Below, one piece after another: positions 34,593 to 44,150 of a stretch of 64,000 bases of DNA. The translations under genes were made by a program, and so were the position numbers. Within the stretch, counting starts at the first letter, position 1. Each line of letters opens with the position of its first letter. Location of the stretch: assembly GCA_050945795.1 (NCBI GenBank), contig JBMNTP010000002.1:1-64000 (forward strand), given 5' to 3'. The notes under the pieces are model-generated. The model did no database searches and was not told where the DNA came from. It saw only the letters and a program-made list of their open reading frames with translations. The DNA comes from JBMNTP01 sp050945795. Its GTDB lineage: Bacteria; Bacillota; Clostridia; Christensenellales; MGBC116941.

Positions 34593-35585
34593 TTACTTTC
34601 TGATATAACGAACCCTGTCAATTGTTACGGCGATAAGTATAATAAGTCCGTATATCAGCTCGTTCCAGTAGACATCCACCTTAAGATGCACCAGTGCGTT
34701 GTTTATAATTGTCAGCGCGAACGCTCCTAATATTGCCCCTATAACATTTACTTTGCCGCCGCTGTTCTTTGTACCGCCTATAAGGGGAGCAGCGAATGAC
34801 AGCAACATCCAGTCGGCGCCCATATTCGGCTGCGCCGCTTCTATCCTTATCATAGCGAGTATGCCGGCAATCGATGCCAGTACCGCCGCAATTATATTAG
34901 CCGACAGCACAACCTTAAATTTTGATACGCCATACAGCCCAGCCGCCTTATTGTTTGCCCCAAAAGACAGCATCTGCCGCCCTATTGAAAGCTTTCTATA
35001 CATCAGGCTGAGCAAAATAGCTACTATAAGCATTATAAAGATTGAAGACGGCAGCCCCAGTATCTTTTCGTTTCCGACAGAGAGAAAAACCTTGTCAAAC
35101 TTACCGTCAGGGCCATAAAACGTATTGCCGCTTGTTATCATAAGATTAATGCCCTGAAACACGCTGGCTGTGGCAAGCGTCGTCATAAAGAATGCTACGC
35201 CTACTCCTCCGGCCCTGTAAATCAAAAGCCCGTTTAATATGCCGCATACAACGCCGACAAATAGTCCCATCAGCACCCCAAGCCACCACGGCAACCCCGC
35301 CACCGACATCGCCCATCCGGCAATAACGGCGGATATTGCGCCGGTTGAGCCGATCGAAAGGTTTAAACCGTTGCAAGCTATTATAACCATCTGCGAAAAG
35401 CCGACTAACGCCGTTACCGTAAGAACCTTTGCCAGCGCATATACATTGTTTGGAGACAGATAATTAGGCTTTATTATAAGCATTATAGACAGCAGGACAA
35501 CAACTATGGCACCGGAGCTGAATGTGCTGGATTTGGCTATTCTACGCCATATCCCCGATGATGATAGCGCTGCTTTTTCATTCAT
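34593..35585 (-). CDS. Sugar ABC importer permease, second subunit
   Basis: This 330-residue RbsC-type permease has about nine or ten membrane helices. The family motifs NLSIGSTGAISAVIAG and SFAAPLIGGTKNSGGKVNVIGAILGA are present. The ATG at 35585 overlaps the stop of the upstream permease by 8 bases, so the two are translationally coupled and probably form a heterodimeric pore. The longer frame to 35675 would overlap the neighbour far more. Confidence 0.92.
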   Translation of the reverse strand: MNEKAALSSSGIWRRIAKSSTFSSGAIVVVLLSIMLIIKPNYLSPNNVYALAKVLTVTALVGFSQMVIIACNGLNLSIGSTGAISAVIAGWAMSVAGLPWWLGVLMGLFVGVVCGILNGLLIYRAGGVGVAFFMTTLATASVFQGINLMITSGNTFYGPDGKFDKVFLSVGNEKILGLPSSIFIMLIVAILLSLMYRKLSIGRQMLSFGANNKAAGLYGVSKFKVVLSANIIAAVLASIAGILAMIRIEAAQPNMGADWMLLSFAAPLIGGTKNSGGKVNVIGAILGAFALTIINNALVHLKVDVYWNELIYGLIILIAVTIDRVRYIRK

Positions 35586-36579
35586 GCCTGTTATCCCCCT
35601 TCTGCGCCGCTTCTGCAGCCAGTAACGTCTGCCTCTTAACAAGGGCAACCCTGGCCCTGTCAACCTCATAAGCAATCAGCAGCACAACGCCCATAATAGC
35701 CTGGAACGCATATGTATTGACACGCCACAGCCCTAGCGCATTGTTTATAAAAACCATAAGCAGGCTTCCCAAAAGCGTACCGATTACAGAAGCCTTGCCG
35801 CCCGAGAGCAGCGTCCCGCCCAGCACAGCCACAACAAACGATGTCATCATCCAATCGCTGCCTATGGCAAGCTGTGCGGAATTGAACCTGCATATCTGTA
35901 TAAAGGCAGCGAATCCACAAAACAATCCGGATAGTGCATGCCCGAGTATTATATTCATATCAACATTTATGCCCGAAAATCGGGCTGAGCGCTGATTGGC
36001 GCCAACTGCCTGAAGCCTCTTGCCTATATTGGTATAGTTAAATAATATAAATGCCAACGCGCAGATTATAAGCGCTATTATAAACGTGACCGGTACAGCG
36101 CCTATCTGCGCGCGACCAACATCTTTTATGAATTCCGGCAACCTGCTGTAGGAATTGCCTTTTGTGATAACGGTGGCAATACCGGTGTATACGCTTAGCA
36201 ACGCAAGCGTAATTATAAAAGGACTTAATCCGCTTTTGGCTATCAATACCCCCTGTATGCCGCCGAGTGCCATAGCAATAAGTAGCCCCATAAAAACAGC
36301 TATAAGCACCGGTATCCCCAGCTCCTGCATAAATAAGCCCATCAATACCGCGGATAAAGAGCCCATAGCTCCAACAGCAAGATTAAACTGCCCAAGAGCC
36401 AGCGCCGACATCTGTGCCAGCCCGATTAATACAAAAATCGCCACACTCTGGAAAACCGAAAGCATATTATATGCCGATAAGAATCCCGGCGAACTGCTTA
36501 TCAGAACTACAAGCAATATGATCAGCGGCAGCAAAACGCTTGTCAGATCATTTCGGAAAAGCTTTCTGATTCTATCCAA
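35578..36579 (-). CDS. Sugar ABC importer permease, first subunit
   Basis: This 333-residue RbsC-type permease has the motifs GQFNLAVGAMGSLSAVLMG and SFVVAVLGGTLLSGGKASVIGTLLGS, and about nine or ten helices. It is the first gene of the importer operon on the minus strand. Two different permeases are encoded, as in rhamnose (RhaP/RhaQ) and autoinducer-2-type systems, whereas ribose systems use a homodimer. That fits a rhamnose-like substrate. Confidence 0.92.
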   Translation of the reverse strand: MDRIRKLFRNDLTSVLLPLIILLVVLISSSPGFLSAYNMLSVFQSVAIFVLIGLAQMSALALGQFNLAVGAMGSLSAVLMGLFMQELGIPVLIAVFMGLLIAMALGGIQGVLIAKSGLSPFIITLALLSVYTGIATVITKGNSYSRLPEFIKDVGRAQIGAVPVTFIIALIICALAFILFNYTNIGKRLQAVGANQRSARFSGINVDMNIILGHALSGLFCGFAAFIQICRFNSAQLAIGSDWMMTSFVVAVLGGTLLSGGKASVIGTLLGSLLMVFINNALGLWRVNTYAFQAIMGVVLLIAYEVDRARVALVKRQTLLAAEAAQKGDNRHE

Positions 36580-37246
36580 CCTTCTCTCCTCTTTCCTGAT
36601 TAATGCACCGATGCGGTTAAGCCATCATAACTATCGATGAAAATCCCAAGCCACCGCGGCGGGTCACAAATTTAGATATACATGAAACACTCTGATATTT
36701 CGACTAAAATGCATAGCAAACAGACCTCTGACAGACTAATTTTCTGAGAAATTTCTGGTTCAATCAAGCTTATACTATTTTATATTTAACTGTGTTAAAA
36801 ACCGGCAGCAACTCTGCCTATGTATTGTTGTGATGTGCGTTCTTTTCGACAAGGTCATTGTATCATGTGCGTCAATTATTCATCAACACCCTTTGATATA
36901 CTATTCTTCAAACCGTTTTATTAAACCGTTCTAATATTATCTAAGTTGCATTAAAACCCGCTCTAATAGCCGCTTTGAATGAATATCCTTCATACCAAGC
37001 CTCCGTCATAAGTTCTTGCATGTATCCGCCTTTAGTGCTGTGGTCTTTTGCTCATATAATGATTATGCTTGACAGCCACTAGATACCTAAACGCCGGTTA
37101 ACATGCGTATCCAGGCATACCGATACCTGCTCATTGACAGTAGCAATATAGGAGTGCAACCTTTAGGAAGTAAGCAGCTCAGTGTAAAATGTTTTCTTAT
37201 GTGCCTTTATATATCCGGCTATGCCACTCCCCGTAAATCCCGGTAG
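36580..37246 (-). other. Upstream region of the sugar operon
   Basis: About 670 AT-rich bases without a convincing gene. It should hold the importer promoter. AAACCGTT occurs twice 13 bases apart (36910-36917 and 36923-36930), a spacing that could suit a DNA-binding protein. No TTTAACGTTAAA-like site is present. Confidence 0.35.
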
Positions 37247-37609
37247 GTGGTTGCCGACATTGCCAATGTTTTTGGGGTTAGCCCGTTAGCACTTACCATT
37301 CCCGACATCGACTCTAATCTAGGCCTGGTACATACTTTCTTTGCGTTGGAGGATATCTATGGGCTTAGCATCAACAATATTGATGGCGAATTGTGCATGA
37401 CCCTTGATAAATCTAAAGGCACCGCCTATACTCCCATGTTTGATATGTTCAGCGCGTGGCAACGGGAAGCTGAAAAGCTCGAAGCTGGTGAAATCACCAA
37501 GGAGGAATATAATGATTGGCGCTATAACTATCCTAAAGCCAAGGCGGAACGAACCCGGGCGGCGATTGATTCCCTTAGAGAGGAAAAGAATGCCGAACCC
37601 ACTGAATAG
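37247..37609 (+). pseudogene. Remnant of an XRE-type regulator, DNA-binding half missing
   Basis: The 120-codon frame begins directly after an in-frame stop and has no ribosome binding site. It matches the C-terminal part of a family of helix-turn-helix proteins common in Clostridia and their mobile elements (FGVSPLALTIPDIDS, HTFFALEDIYGL, CMTLDKSKGT, LEAGEITKEEYNDWRYNYP). The N-terminal helix-turn-helix is absent. I read it as a decayed gene, possibly the trace of an integrated element at this junction. Confidence 0.6.
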
Positions 37610-37624
37610 CCAGCAGCAAAACAA

Positions 37625-37664
37625 AAAAGAGCTAACTGACTACTCAAAATCAGTTAGCTCTTTT
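37625..37664 (-). terminator. Terminator of the amidotransferase operon
   Basis: A perfect 15-base-pair stem, AAAAGAGCTAACTGA and its inverse, is followed on the minus strand by TTGTTTTG after the T-run. It lies about 110 bases after guaA. Confidence 0.85.
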
Positions 37665-37773
37665 GATATGTCTGATACTATATTGATACTACAGATGTTG
37701 CCAAAACGTTGCCATTCGTCTCGGCCAATTGCCGTAAACCCGCTTATTTAGCGGCTTTGCAGCATTCCCGTTC

Positions 37774-39318
37774 TTACTCCCACTCAATCGTTCCCGGCGG
37801 CTTGCTTGTCACATCATACACCACACGGTTGACGCCTTGAACTTCGTTTATTATGCGCTCGGACAGACGCTTTAGCAGCGTATACGGCAGCTCGGCGAAT
37901 TCGACCGTCATAGCGTCGGTCGATGTTACCGCACGCACCGCCACGACATAATCGTATGTGCGCTGGTCACCCATAACGCCCACCGACTGAACTCCGGTAA
38001 ACACCGTAAAATACTGCCATATATTAGGCTCCAGCCCAGCTGCCGAAACTTCCTCTCGCAAAATGGCGTCGCTGTCTCTTACTATTCTCAGCCTGTCCTC
38101 TGTGATTTCGCCCATAATGCGTATCGCCAGACCCGGCCCTGGGAACGGCTGACGCCATATAAGCGGCTTAGGTATCCCCATGCTTTCACCAAGCGCGCGC
38201 ACCTCATCTTTAAACAGCATACGCAGCGGCTCTATTATGCCTTTAAATGACATATTTTCCGGCAGCCCGCCTACATTGTGATGGCTCTTTATAACGGCGG
38301 CTCCGCCATCCCCGCTTCCGCTTTCGATTACATCGGGGTATATAGTGCCCTGTACGAGATAGTCGACATCGCCAAGCTTTGCCGCCTCCTCCTCAAAAAC
38401 CCTTATAAATTCCTCGCCTATTATCTTCCTTTTGCGCTCCGGCTCCACAACGCCCTCAAGCTTCTTTAAAAACCGCTTGGCGGCGTCTACGAATATAATA
38501 TTAAGGCCGAGCGTTTCTTTATAATAATCCAAAACTTCTTTGGCTTCATTTTTTCTCATAAGGCCGTGGTCAACGAATATGCATGTCAGCCTGTCACCAA
38601 CCGCTTTATGCACCAAAACGCTGGCGACAGAAGAATCCACTCCGCCGGACAGCGCGCTTAAAACCCGCCCGTCGCCCGCCTTGCGCTTTATATCCGCGAC
38701 AAGCGTGTCGCAAAGATCCTCCATCTTCCAATCTCCGCTGCACCCGCATATTCCCTTAGCGAAGTTGTCAAGCAGCTTTTGCCCAAACTCTGTATGCTTG
38801 ACCTCAGGATGGAACTGCACTCCATAAAACGCTTTAGCCTCGTCGGATATAGCGGCGAAACGGCAATTATCAGTTGATGCAATGCCGCTAAAGCCGTCCG
38901 GCAGCTCAATCACAGCATCATTGTGATTCATCCAAACCTCGTTGTCTTTATCTATGCCTTCAAAAAGCGGCGACTGGTCCAAGCGGATACGCGTTCTGCC
39001 AAACTCCGGCACCTCCGCCTTGCCCGTCTTACCTCCCAGCTGCTCTGCCATTACCTGCAAGCCATAACAAATGCCTAAAACAGGCACGCCTAAATCAAAT
39101 ACGCCGGGGTCGCAGCGCTTAGCTCCAGAGCCGTGAACGCTGTCCGGCCCTCCCGAAAGTATTATGCCGTGAAGCTCATTTCCGGCTATTTTCTCAAGGC
39201 TGTCAAAGTAAGGAAGTATCTCGCAAAATACTCCCGCCTCTCTTATCCTTCTCGCTATAAGCTGACAATACTGGCCGCCGAAATCCAGCACGACTATCCT
39301 CTGGTTCACTCTCCTCAC
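37774..39318 (-). CDS. guaA: GMP synthase (glutamine-hydrolysing)
   Basis: This 514-residue enzyme converts XMP to GMP with ATP and glutamine ammonia. The N-terminal class I glutaminase has the nucleophile in GICYGLQVMA and the His/Glu pair in GVQFHPEVKH. The ATP pyrophosphatase loop is SGGVDSSV, and the C-terminal dimerisation domain ends in SKPPGTIEWE. The GTG at 39318 overlaps the pyrG stop by 4 bases; a GTG at 39309, which matches the usual N terminus better, is an alternative. It is the last gene of the operon. Confidence 0.96.
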   Translation of the reverse strand: MRRVNQRIVVLDFGGQYCQLIARRIREAGVFCEILPYFDSLEKIAGNELHGIILSGGPDSVHGSGAKRCDPGVFDLGVPVLGICYGLQVMAEQLGGKTGKAEVPEFGRTRIRLDQSPLFEGIDKDNEVWMNHNDAVIELPDGFSGIASTDNCRFAAISDEAKAFYGVQFHPEVKHTEFGQKLLDNFAKGICGCSGDWKMEDLCDTLVADIKRKAGDGRVLSALSGGVDSSVASVLVHKAVGDRLTCIFVDHGLMRKNEAKEVLDYYKETLGLNIIFVDAAKRFLKKLEGVVEPERKRKIIGEEFIRVFEEEAAKLGDVDYLVQGTIYPDVIESGSGDGGAAVIKSHHNVGGLPENMSFKGIIEPLRMLFKDEVRALGESMGIPKPLIWRQPFPGPGLAIRIMGEITEDRLRIVRDSDAILREEVSAAGLEPNIWQYFTVFTGVQSVGVMGDQRTYDYVVAVRAVTSTDAMTVEFAELPYTLLKRLSERIINEVQGVNRVVYDVTSKPPGTIEWE

Positions 39319-40925
39319 CTTTTCTCTCTATGTTTTGCGGCCGCGGCAATCAGCTCTTTAAAAAGCGGATGCGCGTTATCCGGCCTCGATTTAAATTCAG
39401 GATGGAATTGACAGGCGATATAAAACGGATGCGACGGCAGCTCGATTATCTCAGCCAGCTTTCCGTCAGGATTCCAGCCGCTAAACACCATACCCGCCTC
39501 TTCAAATGCCTCTACATATTTATTGTTGAACTCATACCTATGCCGGTGCCTCTCGTATATCGTTTCTTTTCCATACGCCGCTCTTGCCAATGTGCCTTCT
39601 TTAAGGTCGCAGGTATATTTGCCCAGCCTCATTGTGCCGCCAAGCCGGTCAAGGCCGCGCTGATCCGGCATAATATCTATTACCGGATACGGCGTCGCTG
39701 TATCTACCTCGGTTGTATGGGCGCGGTTAAGCCCTATTACATTTCTCGCGAACTCCACAACCGCCATCTGCATGCCAAGGCATATACCTAGGAAAGGTAT
39801 TTTATTTTCTCTTACATATTTAACGGCGGATATTTTTCCTTCAAGCCCCCTTGAGCCAAACCCTCCCGGCACAATAACGCCATCGACCCCTTCAAGCAAC
39901 TCTGCCACTGAAGAAGCGTTTACATCCTCCGCCTGCACCCACTTTATTGTAACGTCACTCCTGTTATATATGCCGCCGTGTATAAGTGACTCGGCTATGC
40001 TAAGATAAGCGTCGTGCAGCTCAACATATTTGCCTACAATGGCGATAGTGCAGCTCGTTAAAGGGTTAAGCTGGTTATGCACAATCTTTTCCCATTCGCG
40101 CATATCCGGCGCCGGTAAATCAAGGCATAGCTTTTTACATACCGCGCGCCCCAATCCCTTTTCCTCAAGCAACAAAGGCACTTCATATAGCGCCGCGGCG
40201 TCAAGGTTTTCAATAACATTTTCCTGATCAATATTGCAAAACAGCCCTATTTTAGTTCTTACATCCTCGCCAAGCGGCCTGTCGCTGCGGCAAACGAGTA
40301 TATCCGGCTGTATGCCAAGCCCCAAAAGCTCCCTTACGCTATGCTGTGTCGGCTTTGATTTAAGTTCGCCCGCCGTTCCTATATAAGGCATAAGCGTAAC
40401 ATGAATATAGGCGCAGTTCTCGGGGCCGACCGTCCACTTTATCTGACGAATAGCCTCTAGATATGGCTGGCTTTCTATATCCCCCACCGTTCCGCCGATT
40501 TCCGTTATAAGCACATCGGGGCGCACTTTATTGGCTATATTTATAATGCGGCTCATTATCTCATTTGTTATATGAGGAATAACCTGCACCGTAGCTCCGT
40601 TATACATGCCCTTGCGCTCTTTTTCCATAACGCTTAGATATATCTGACCTGTTGTAGTATTGTTTTCGCGCGCTAGCGGCTCATTTATAAACCTTTCATA
40701 ATGCCCTATGTCCAAATCCGTCTCTGCGCCGTCGTCAGTCACAAATACTTCTCCGTGCTGGTATGGGTTCATGGTGCCGGGATCAACATTTATGTATGGA
40801 TCCAGTTTATTTATAGAAACGCTCAATCCGCGGTTTTTCAAAAGCCTACCCAGCGCGGCGGCGGTAATGCCCTTCCCCAGCGATGATACAACGCCGCCGG
40901 TTATAAAGACGAATTTTGTTGACAT
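39315..40925 (-). CDS. pyrG: CTP synthase
   Basis: This 536-residue enzyme makes CTP from UTP, ATP and glutamine. The N-terminal synthase domain shows FITGGVVSSLGKGITAA and DPYINVDPGTMNP. The C-terminal class I glutaminase has PGGFGSRG, the nucleophile in GICLGMQ, and CQFHPEFKSRP. It follows gatB by 37 bases and overlaps guaA. Length and motifs are normal. Confidence 0.97.
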   Translation of the reverse strand: MSTKFVFITGGVVSSLGKGITAAALGRLLKNRGLSVSINKLDPYINVDPGTMNPYQHGEVFVTDDGAETDLDIGHYERFINEPLARENNTTTGQIYLSVMEKERKGMYNGATVQVIPHITNEIMSRIINIANKVRPDVLITEIGGTVGDIESQPYLEAIRQIKWTVGPENCAYIHVTLMPYIGTAGELKSKPTQHSVRELLGLGIQPDILVCRSDRPLGEDVRTKIGLFCNIDQENVIENLDAAALYEVPLLLEEKGLGRAVCKKLCLDLPAPDMREWEKIVHNQLNPLTSCTIAIVGKYVELHDAYLSIAESLIHGGIYNRSDVTIKWVQAEDVNASSVAELLEGVDGVIVPGGFGSRGLEGKISAVKYVRENKIPFLGICLGMQMAVVEFARNVIGLNRAHTTEVDTATPYPVIDIMPDQRGLDRLGGTMRLGKYTCDLKEGTLARAAYGKETIYERHRHRYEFNNKYVEAFEEAGMVFSGWNPDGKLAEIIELPSHPFYIACQFHPEFKSRPDNAHPLFKELIAAAAKHREKR

Positions 40926-40962
40926 AATATACCCCTTTAAGAAACTAATAATATAATATTTT

Positions 40963-42387
40963 TTAAGATAACAGCTCTTTTATAATCTCATTTACAATAG
41001 CCGGATTGGCCTTGCCTGCGCTGGCCTTCATAACCCGCCCTACTATCGATTTAAGAGCCTTCTCTTTGCCGGCTTTATAATCTGCTACGGCTTTTTCGCT
41101 TTCAGAAACAGCCTTAATACACATTGCCCTTATCTCGTCCTCATCGCTTATCTGGGCAAGCTGCTTTTCTTTTACAATTTCCTCCGGCATAACGCCTTTG
41201 CTCTCAAACATAAGCTCCATAACCTTTGAGGCTATTGTACGGCTTATTGTGCCTTTGCCCACCATATCTATAAGGCTTGAAAGCTGCTCGGCGTTTATAG
41301 GAACATCCTCCGGCTCAATGCCCTTTTCATTTATAACCCTGCTTATATCGCTTATTATGTAGTTAAGCGCGTCCTTGGGCTGCGTCCCCATTTCAACAGC
41401 GCCGTCAAGCAGGTCTGACAGCGCCTTAGACGCTGTAACAACGCCGGCATCACGCTCTGAAAAGCCGTGCTGCGATACATACCGCTCCTTGCGGCTGGCC
41501 GGCAGCTCGGGTATCTCGGACCTTATGCTCTCTAGCCATTTTTCATCTATAACTATCGGCATTATATCCGGCTCCGGGAAGTAGAGATAGTCGTGCGCAT
41601 CCTCTTTAGAGCGCATAGCGTAGTTTATGCCTTGGACGTCATCCCACCGCAGCGTTTGCTGCATTATCTCGCCGCCGCTTTCTATAACATCAATCTGCCG
41701 CTGCGCCTCATATTCTATAGCCCTTGTAACCGCCCTAAAAGAGTTGAGATTTTTCATCTCTGTCCTTGTCCCAAACTCTTTGGCTCCGCGCTCTCTTATC
41801 GACAGATTTACATCGCACCTTAAAGAGCCTTCCTCCATGCGGCAGTTGGACACCCCGGTATAAAGCAGTATCGACCTCAGCGTCTCAAGAAAGGCTTTTG
41901 CCTCCTCCGCCGACCTTATATCCGGCTCCGACACTATTTCAATTAGAGGTACGCCGCCCCTGTTGTAATCTATCCTCGTGCCGTAACTTTCGTGTATAAG
42001 CTTTCCGGCGTCCTCCTCTATATGTATACGCGTTATGCCTATTGTCTTTTTGCCGTTCTCGGTATCTATTTCCACCGCTCCCCCAAGGCAAATAGGCTGA
42101 TCGTATTGAGAGGTTTGAAAGTTTTTGGGCAGATCGGGATAATAATAATGCTTTCTGTCCTGCCTTGAATTTTTTGAAATAGAGCAGCCGATGGCAAGCC
42201 CCGCCTTTATGCAATACTCTACAACCTTTTTATTCAAAGCCGGCATCATGCCCGGCATACCCACGCATACCGGACAGCAGTGCGTGTTTTCCTCTCCGCC
42301 AAAACGCGTTGTGCATCCGCAATATATTTTAGAATCGGTATCAAGCTCGGCGTGAACCTCAAGCCCTATTACGATTTCATAATCCAT
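40963..42387 (-). CDS. gatB: Asp/Glu-tRNA(Asn/Gln) amidotransferase subunit B
   Basis: This 474-residue subunit activates the misacylated tRNA side chain with ATP and receives ammonia from GatA. It starts MDYEIVIGLEVHAEL, has the zinc-site cysteines in YCGCTTRFG and HCCPVC, and the signature DRKHYYYPDLPKNFQ. A C-terminal tRNA-binding YqeY-like tail ends in AGKANPAIVNEIIKELL. GGAGGTG precedes the ATG. Confidence 0.97.
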   Translation of the reverse strand: MDYEIVIGLEVHAELDTDSKIYCGCTTRFGGEENTHCCPVCVGMPGMMPALNKKVVEYCIKAGLAIGCSISKNSRQDRKHYYYPDLPKNFQTSQYDQPICLGGAVEIDTENGKKTIGITRIHIEEDAGKLIHESYGTRIDYNRGGVPLIEIVSEPDIRSAEEAKAFLETLRSILLYTGVSNCRMEEGSLRCDVNLSIRERGAKEFGTRTEMKNLNSFRAVTRAIEYEAQRQIDVIESGGEIMQQTLRWDDVQGINYAMRSKEDAHDYLYFPEPDIMPIVIDEKWLESIRSEIPELPASRKERYVSQHGFSERDAGVVTASKALSDLLDGAVEMGTQPKDALNYIISDISRVINEKGIEPEDVPINAEQLSSLIDMVGKGTISRTIASKVMELMFESKGVMPEEIVKEKQLAQISDEDEIRAMCIKAVSESEKAVADYKAGKEKALKSIVGRVMKASAGKANPAIVNEIIKELLS

Positions 42388-42399
42388 TTGCGCACCTCC

Positions 42400-43848
42400 T
42401 CACAGCTTCGGGGCGGGTATGCCTCCCGCCGCCTGCTCATATGCGTATCCCGCCCTTAGTATAGCCGCCTCGCCAAGCGGCGGTCCTATTATCTGCATAC
42501 CTACCGGCAATCCTCCGTTCATGGCGCAGGGAATGCTCATGCCGCACAACCCCGCCGCGTTTATAGACGCCGTGCAGACATCGGCGGCGTATATCTCTTT
42601 AATATCCGATACCTCGCCAAAGCGCCATGCCGTTTTGGGCGAAGTAGGCATTATAAGCGCATCAAAGCTGGAAAACGCCTTGTCAAAGTCCATCTTGAGC
42701 AGTGTTCTCGCCTGCTGCGCCTTTTTATAATACGCGTCATAATAGCCGGAGCTTAACGCATACGCCCCTAGCATTATACGGCGCTTAACCTCGACTCCAA
42801 AGCCTTCTGTACGCGTTTTGATATACATATCCCTTAAATCATCGTAATCCTTGGCGCGTAAACCGTACTTAACGCCGTCAAAGCGCGCTAGGTTTGAGCA
42901 AGCCTCAGCCGACGATATTATATAATAAGAGGCCAGCGCGAATTCGGTACTCGGCAGGCTACACTCCTCTACAATCGCTCCGGCATCACTAAGCCTTTTA
43001 ACGGCGCTTAATACCGCCTCTTTAATATCGGCATTTATCCATTCAAAATACTCTTTAGGCAACCCTATGCGCATACCCTTTACATCGCCGGTAAGCGCCG
43101 CAGTATAATCGGGAACCGGAGCGTCGAGCGATGTCGCATCCCTCTCATCTCGCCCTGAAATGGCGTTTAGCACCAGCGCCGCGTCGGTAACATCCTTTGT
43201 AATAGGCCCTACCTGGTCTAAAGAAGAGGCGAAAGCCACAACTCCAAACCTCGACACCCTGCCATACGTCGGCTTTAGTCCCACAACGCCGCACAGCGCC
43301 GCCGGCTGGCGTATAGAGCCGCCGGTATCGGTGCCTATTGAAAATATAGCCTCTCCCGCCGCTACCGCCGCCGCGCTGCCGCCGCTTGAACCGCCGGGAA
43401 CGCGCTCGGTATCATACGGGTTACATGTCTTTTTAAAATACGATGTCTCTGTTGTAGAGCCCATGGCGAATTCGTCAAGATTGGTTTTGCCCACCATTAC
43501 CGCTCCTGCATCACTAAGCCTTTCGTATACATCGGCGCTGTAAGGCGGCACAAAATCCTTAAGCATCTTTGAAGCGCAGGTCGTTGATATGCCTTTTGTA
43601 CATACCAGATCTTTTAAGCCGTAAGGCACGCCTAAAAGACCGCCGCCCTCGCCCGCAGCGTAACGCTTTTCGGCGTCCTCGGCGCTTTTAAGCGCTGAAT
43701 CCTCTGTCAGCGTAATATAAGCACCAATCTGAGGCTCAACGCTCTTTATCCTTTCAAATACAGAGCGGGTAAGCTCAACAGGCGAGATTTCCCGCCTTTT
43801 CATCATACCCGTCAGTTCATGAGCCGTTTTTTCATACAGCCTGTCCAT
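42400..43848 (-). CDS. gatA: Asp/Glu-tRNA(Asn/Gln) amidotransferase subunit A
   Basis: This 482-residue amidase hydrolyses glutamine for GatB. The Ser-Ser-Lys triad is visible: Lys in GVPYGLKDLVC, and serines in GGSSGGSAAAVAAG and GTDTGGSIRQPAA. The start was placed at ATG 43848, where it shares one base with the gatC stop (TAATG) and has AAGGTGGTGG upstream; a longer frame to 43881 runs into gatC. Confidence 0.97.
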   Translation of the reverse strand: MDRLYEKTAHELTGMMKRREISPVELTRSVFERIKSVEPQIGAYITLTEDSALKSAEDAEKRYAAGEGGGLLGVPYGLKDLVCTKGISTTCASKMLKDFVPPYSADVYERLSDAGAVMVGKTNLDEFAMGSTTETSYFKKTCNPYDTERVPGGSSGGSAAAVAAGEAIFSIGTDTGGSIRQPAALCGVVGLKPTYGRVSRFGVVAFASSLDQVGPITKDVTDAALVLNAISGRDERDATSLDAPVPDYTAALTGDVKGMRIGLPKEYFEWINADIKEAVLSAVKRLSDAGAIVEECSLPSTEFALASYYIISSAEACSNLARFDGVKYGLRAKDYDDLRDMYIKTRTEGFGVEVKRRIMLGAYALSSGYYDAYYKKAQQARTLLKMDFDKAFSSFDALIMPTSPKTAWRFGEVSDIKEIYAADVCTASINAAGLCGMSIPCAMNGGLPVGMQIIGPPLGEAAILRAGYAYEQAAGGIPAPKL

Positions 43849-44135
43849 TATTCCACCACCTTTGGTACTATAAAGCAGCATTCGTCTTTTTCGGGCGCAT
43901 TTTGCAATAGCGCCGCCCTGTCAGAGTACGGCACCAGCTTGTCCTCTCTTAAAACGTTTTCAACCGGCATAGCGTGGGTTGTGGGTATTATGCCGGACGC
44001 GTCAAGCGCAGACAGCTTATCGGCAATCTCAATTATATTGCCCATATCCTCCACCAGCGCATCCATCTCGTCCTCGCCAATGCTTATCATAGCCAGCGCC
44101 GCAGCGTGTTCTACATGCTCTCTTGTAATCTTCAT
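43848..44135 (-). CDS. gatC: Asp/Glu-tRNA(Asn/Gln) amidotransferase subunit C
   Basis: This 95-residue subunit wraps around GatA and GatB and stabilises the complex. Family features are the N-terminal MKITREHVEHAAALAMISI, a central DMGNIIEIADKLSALDASGI, and a C-terminal VPKVVE. It lies 15 bases after glmS. Confidence 0.94.
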   Translation of the reverse strand: MKITREHVEHAAALAMISIGEDEMDALVEDMGNIIEIADKLSALDASGIIPTTHAMPVENVLREDKLVPYSDRAALLQNAPEKDECCFIVPKVVE

Positions 44136-44150
44136 AAAAGCCTCACTCCA

